Origin: Pseudomonadota bacterium
GTDB lineage: Bacteria > Pseudomonadota > Alphaproteobacteria > Rhizobiales > Hyphomicrobiaceae
Direction of reading: 5' to 3'
NCBI GenBank assembly: GCA_023430845.1
Contig: JAEYYJ010000124.1
Location: 1-8,179 of the forward strand
DNA: 8,179 nucleotides
Both the position numbers and the translations under genes were made by a program. The notes under the pieces were generated by a model, which saw nothing but the letters and a program-made list of their open reading frames with translations, was not told where the DNA came from and did not search any database. Numbering within the stretch: the first letter of the stretch is position 1; each line of letters opens with the position of its first letter. This document shows positions 5,784-8,179 of the stretch, one piece after another.

Positions 5784-7313
5784 CTAACCCTTCTCGTGCT
5801 TGTCGGCGATCATGCGGTCGAGGAGGCGCACACCCCAACCGGAAGCCCAGCCCTGGTTCAGCTCATCCTTCGTGGAATCCATCGCCGTGCCGGCAATATC
5901 GAGATGCGCCCAGGGTGTGTCCTTCACGAAGCGCTGGATGAACTGCGCCGCCGTGATCGCGCCGCCGAAGCGCCCGCCGATGTTTTTCATGTCGGCATTC
6001 TTGCTGTCGATGAGTTTGTCGTAGGCCTTGCCGAGCGGCATCCGCCAGACCTTTTCGCCGGTCGCGAGGCCGGCTTCGGTAATGTCGGCCGCGAGCTTGT
6101 CGTCATTCGCGAAGAGACCCGCGTGCTCCTTGCCGAGCGCGACCATGATCGCGCCCGTCAGTGTCGCGAGGTCGACCATGAGACGTGGCTTGAAACGCTC
6201 CTGCGCGTACCAGACCACGTCCGCGAGCACGAGGCGGCCTTCCGCATCCGTATTCAGTACCTCGATGGTCTGACCCGACATGGAGGTGACGATATCGCCC
6301 GGACGTTGCGCGCCACCAGACACCATGTTCTCGACGAGACCGATAACGCCGATCACATTTGCCGCGGCCTTGCGGGCGGCGAGCGCCTTCATGAGGCCAA
6401 CGACACAGGCAGCACCTCCCATGTCGCCCTTCATGTCCTCCATGCCGCCAGCGGGCTTCATCGAGAGACCACCGCTGTCGAACACCACGCCCTTGCCGAT
6501 GATGCAAACAGGCTTCGTGCGCTTGGACTTCGCGCCATGCCACTGCATGACGACGACGCGCGCGGGCCGCGTGCTGCCCTGAGCCACGCCGAGCAGCGCT
6601 CCCATACCGAGCTTCTCGAGCGCATCGGGCTCCAGCACCTCGACCTCGACACCGAGCGATGAAAGCTCTGCCGCGCGATCGGCGAACTCGACGGGGCCGA
6701 GCGCATTGGCGGGCTCATTGACGAGATCGCGCGCAGTGAATACGCCTTCGGCCACCGCGAGCTTGTCGGCGAAAGCCTTCTCCGCCGCGCGCGGATCCTT
6801 GCAGTGGATGTAGAGGACGTTCGCCTTTTCCTCGGGCTCGCCATCGCCGTTGTTGTTCTCGCGCGCCGGCCGTGTGCGGTATTTGCGGAAGCTGTAGCTC
6901 CTCAGCAGGGCGCCATAGGCGAGCAGCGCCGCAAGTTCATCGGCTGCCGGCGCACCCTTCTCCGGCGCCTCGGCGAAAAGGCTCGCGGCGGGCGCCTTGC
7001 GTGCGTGGATGGCCGCATATGCCGCGGACCCTGCGCGCATCCAATCGAGATCACCCGCCGGCTCACTCTCCACCGTGCCGATCATGTGCAGGCGGGTCGC
7101 CCCAAGCTTCTCGGGCGAGAGAATTTCAATCGAGCTGCGCGCCTTGGCCTTGAACTCTGCCGCTTTGGCGGCGCGGGTCAGGGCGCCGCCCGACTTCTGA
7201 TCAAGTGCCTTCAATGCCGGCGGCATGGCCAGATCCTGCCCGACGAGCGCGGCGATGACCGGGTTCGTGGCCGCATCGAGGGCGACAAAGCGGATCTCGG
7301 GACGTTGGGACAT
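5784..7313 (-). CDS. pepA: Leucyl (cytosol) aminopeptidase PepA, M17 family
   Basis: A 509-residue M17 aminopeptidase that removes N-terminal residues from peptides in the cytoplasm with two metal ions, normally as a hexamer. The N-terminal macro-like domain spans about 1-170, with a charged loop ([13 protein letters not shown], 151-163), and the catalytic domain about 190-509. Metal ligands and catalytic residues are all present by alignment to E. coli PepA (offset +4): K274, D279, D297, D356, E358, with catalytic K286 and R360. The signature NTDAEGRL is at 354-361. In E. coli PepA also binds DNA in Xer recombination and carAB control; nothing here shows whether that applies. ATG 7313 was chosen because AGGAGT (7328-7323) sits nine bases upstream; the frame continues to GTG 7334, which would place that site inside the gene. 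It converges on trmB and diverges from recQ. No defects seen. Confidence 0.97.
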   Translation of the reverse strand: MSQRPEIRFVALDAATNPVIAALVGQDLAMPPALKALDQKSGGALTRAAKAAEFKAKARSSIEILSPEKLGATRLHMIGTVESEPAGDLDWMRAGSAAYAAIHARKAPAASLFAEAPEKGAPAADELAALLAYGALLRSYSFRKYRTRPARENNNGDGEPEEKANVLYIHCKDPRAAEKAFADKLAVAEGVFTARDLVNEPANALGPVEFADRAAELSSLGVEVEVLEPDALEKLGMGALLGVAQGSTRPARVVVMQWHGAKSKRTKPVCIIGKGVVFDSGGLSMKPAGGMEDMKGDMGGAACVVGLMKALAARKAAANVIGVIGLVENMVSGGAQRPGDIVTSMSGQTIEVLNTDAEGRLVLADVVWYAQERFKPRLMVDLATLTGAIMVALGKEHAGLFANDDKLAADITEAGLATGEKVWRMPLGKAYDKLIDSKNADMKNIGGRFGGAITAAQFIQRFVKDTPWAHLDIAGTAMDSTKDELNQGWASGWGVRLLDRMIADKHEKG

Positions 7314-7322
7314 CGAGGCACT

Positions 7323-7328
7323 ACTCCT
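7323..7328 (-). promoter_or_regulatory. Shine-Dalgarno sequence that fixes the pepA start
   Basis: On the minus strand AGGAGT occupies 7328-7323, nine bases before ATG 7313. It is the best ribosome site in the window and argues against the upstream in-frame GTG at 7334. Confidence 0.8.
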
Positions 7329-7354
7329 GATCACGGAATGAGGCTTTTACCGAG

Positions 7355-7383
7355 CTATAGGGGGCCGCCGCTGCCCTCGGCAA
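7355..7383 (-). promoter_or_regulatory. Candidate sigma-70-type promoter for pepA
   Basis: Minus strand: TTGCCG (7383-7378), a 17-base spacer, then CTATAG (7360-7355). The -10 in context, CCTATAGC, matches the alphaproteobacterial form GCTANAWC at most positions. Transcription would start near 7348, giving a leader of about 35 bases before ATG 7313. Found by eye, so moderate confidence. Confidence 0.45.
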
Positions 7384-7548
7384 GTTTTCCGCGACCCGTC
7401 ATCCCGTGCCCGCATGGCATCCGTGCGCAATTCGGCAACCCCGCCCCTTCAATCCACGTCCCTCGGGCCCGCCGACGTTGGCAGGGGGCCAGAATCGCCC
7501 TCATGGTGTCATGAGCAACGAACCTTCTCGCGCCCCTGGACGCCACGC

Positions 7549-8179
7549 ATGTCTTTGTTCGCCCTTCAGATGCCATCAGCTCCCTCATGGGATGCTGACG
7601 AGGCTTTCGGACGGGCGCAGGCCATCCTCGAGACGACATTCGGCTACCGCGCCTTCCGCTCGCACCAGGAGAGCGCGATCCGGGCGCTGCTCGGCGGCCG
7701 CGACGCCTTCGTGCTCATGCCGACGGGTGGCGGCAAATCGCTATGCTATCAGATCCCGGCGCTCGTGCGTCCCGGCATTGCGGTCGTCGTCTCGCCGCTG
7801 ATCGCGCTCATGCAGGATCAGGTCGACGCGCTGAAATCGCTCGGCGTGAATGCAGCCTTCCTGAACTCCTCGCTGTCCTGGCCCGAGCAGATCGAGATCG
7901 AGAAGGCCATGCGCGCCGGCGTCCTCGACTTGATCTATGTCGCACCCGAGCGGCTCGTGCAGCCGCGCCTGCTGGAACTTCTCACCTCGACCGATGTCGC
8001 GCTCTTCGCCATCGACGAAGCGCATTGCGTCTCGCAATGGGGACACGATTTCCGTCCCGAGTATCGCCGTATCAGACCTATTATCAACGATATTGGTCAG
8101 GCTCCACTGATTACCCTTACAGCAACCGCCACTCCGAAAGTTCAGATGGACATTCAGAAGAACCTCGGCATGACTGACG
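7549..8179 (+). CDS. recQ: ATP-dependent DNA helicase RecQ, N-terminal part, cut by window edge and apparently chimeric
   Basis: 210 codons plus one base are visible from ATG 7549 (TGGA eight bases upstream; a second ATG is at 7570); the gene runs off the right edge, so the second RecA-like lobe, RQC and HRDC domains are not seen. RecQ is a 3'-5' helicase acting in recombination and fork repair. Motifs in order: motif 0 FGYRAFRSHQ (31-40), Walker A MPTGGGKS (57-64), Ia SPLIALMQDQ (82-91), YVAPERL (130-136), Walker B and aromatic-rich loop DEAHCVSQWGHDFRPEYR (156-173), motif III LTATAT (190-195). Residues 1 to about 165 look alphaproteobacterial. From 173 on (RRIRPIIN, ATPKVQ, DIQKNLGM) the sequence matches what I know of Bacteroidota RecQ, with AT-richer codons (ATT, ACA, AGA, GTT). 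The reading frame is intact across the join. It is divergent from pepA. RecQ identity is certain; a mixed origin is strongly suspected. Confidence 0.93.
   Translation, partial: MSLFALQMPSAPSWDADEAFGRAQAILETTFGYRAFRSHQESAIRALLGGRDAFVLMPTGGGKSLCYQIPALVRPGIAVVVSPLIALMQDQVDALKSLGVNAAFLNSSLSWPEQIEIEKAMRAGVLDLIYVAPERLVQPRLLELLTSTDVALFAIDEAHCVSQWGHDFRPEYRRIRPIINDIGQAPLITLTATATPKVQMDIQKNLGMTD
8036..8179. other. Suspected foreign or chimeric tail within recQ
   Basis: Hand count of G+C: 68 of 110 bases (about 62%) in 7961-8070, against 52 of 109 (about 48%) in 8071-8179. Codon choice shifts from C/G-ending to A/T-ending at the same place, and the protein switches from an alphaproteobacterial to a Bacteroidota-like RecQ. 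The join must fall in or just after the codons for WGHDFRPEYR; GGA CAC GAT TTC CGT already looks like the AT-richer partner, so 8038-8054 is my best guess. A switch inside a motif conserved across phyla is what an assembly join through shared k-mers would produce. Confidence 0.65.

Noticed and set aside
5796..6662. 288-codon plus-strand frame opposite pepA
   Set aside because: Antisense shadow of pepA, whose active-site residues are all intact on the minus strand.
7478..7506. TTGGCA with TCATGG 17 bases later as a recQ promoter
   Set aside because: The -10 hexamer is too far from any consensus to support a call.
6804..7514. 236-codon plus-strand frame overlapping the start of pepA and the intergenic gap
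   Set aside because: Mostly antisense to the pepA N-terminus; low-complexity composition and no family features.
7743..8177. 144-codon plus-strand frame inside recQ that ends in ordinary stop
   Set aside because: Out-of-frame shadow of recQ, which reads continuously through the helicase motifs to the window edge.

Overview
The window looks like high-GC alphaproteobacterial DNA, most likely Hyphomicrobiales (Rhizobiales) or a near relative. This rests on protein recognition: a BcsS-type outer-membrane protein, a short alphaproteobacterial FtsB/DivIC-like protein, alphaproteobacterial-looking TrmB, PepA and RecQ N-terminus, and a four-TM/winged-helix protein of a type I associate with this group. 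It is mostly ordinary chromosomal sequence. I see no tRNA, rRNA, CRISPR array, transposase or phage structural gene.

Layout. Positions 1-532 hold no convincing gene, but contain a hairpin at the extreme left edge and two DnaA-box-like direct repeats. A plus-strand gene (533-1903) encodes a membrane protein with four predicted TM segments, a periplasmic loop with two cysteines, a long Ala/Pro/Val linker and a C-terminal module resembling the winged helix at the end of P4/D5-type primases. It ends at a strong UUCG-tetraloop terminator (1921-1950), which probably also stops the convergent gene on the right. Three minus-strand genes follow, in transcription order right to left: bcsS (4811-3984, cellulose-associated outer-membrane protein), an ftsB/divIC-like gene (3809-3492) with a CtrA-like site upstream, and a lipoprotein with an HEAVH zinc-protease motif (3371-2088). 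Their gaps (174 and 120 bases) show no clear terminator, so co-transcription is possible but unproven. trmB (5043-5759, plus) diverges from bcsS and converges with pepA (7313-5784, minus) with only 24 bases between stop codons. pepA has a good Shine-Dalgarno sequence and a plausible sigma-70-type promoter. recQ (7549 onward, plus) diverges from pepA and runs off the right edge.

The most notable observation is at the right end. The first ~165 residues of RecQ read as alphaproteobacterial, but from the conserved WGHDFRPEYR motif onward the protein and codon usage switch to a Bacteroidota-like RecQ (RRIRPIIN, ATPKVQ, IQKNLGM). Hand-counted GC falls from about 62% to about 48%. A metagenomic assembly chimera joined in a conserved motif is the likeliest explanation.

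I do not see a multigene, previously undescribed system. The best candidates for new biology are the membrane-anchored winged-helix protein and the HEXXH lipoprotein. The trmB, pepA and recQ genes are housekeeping genes.
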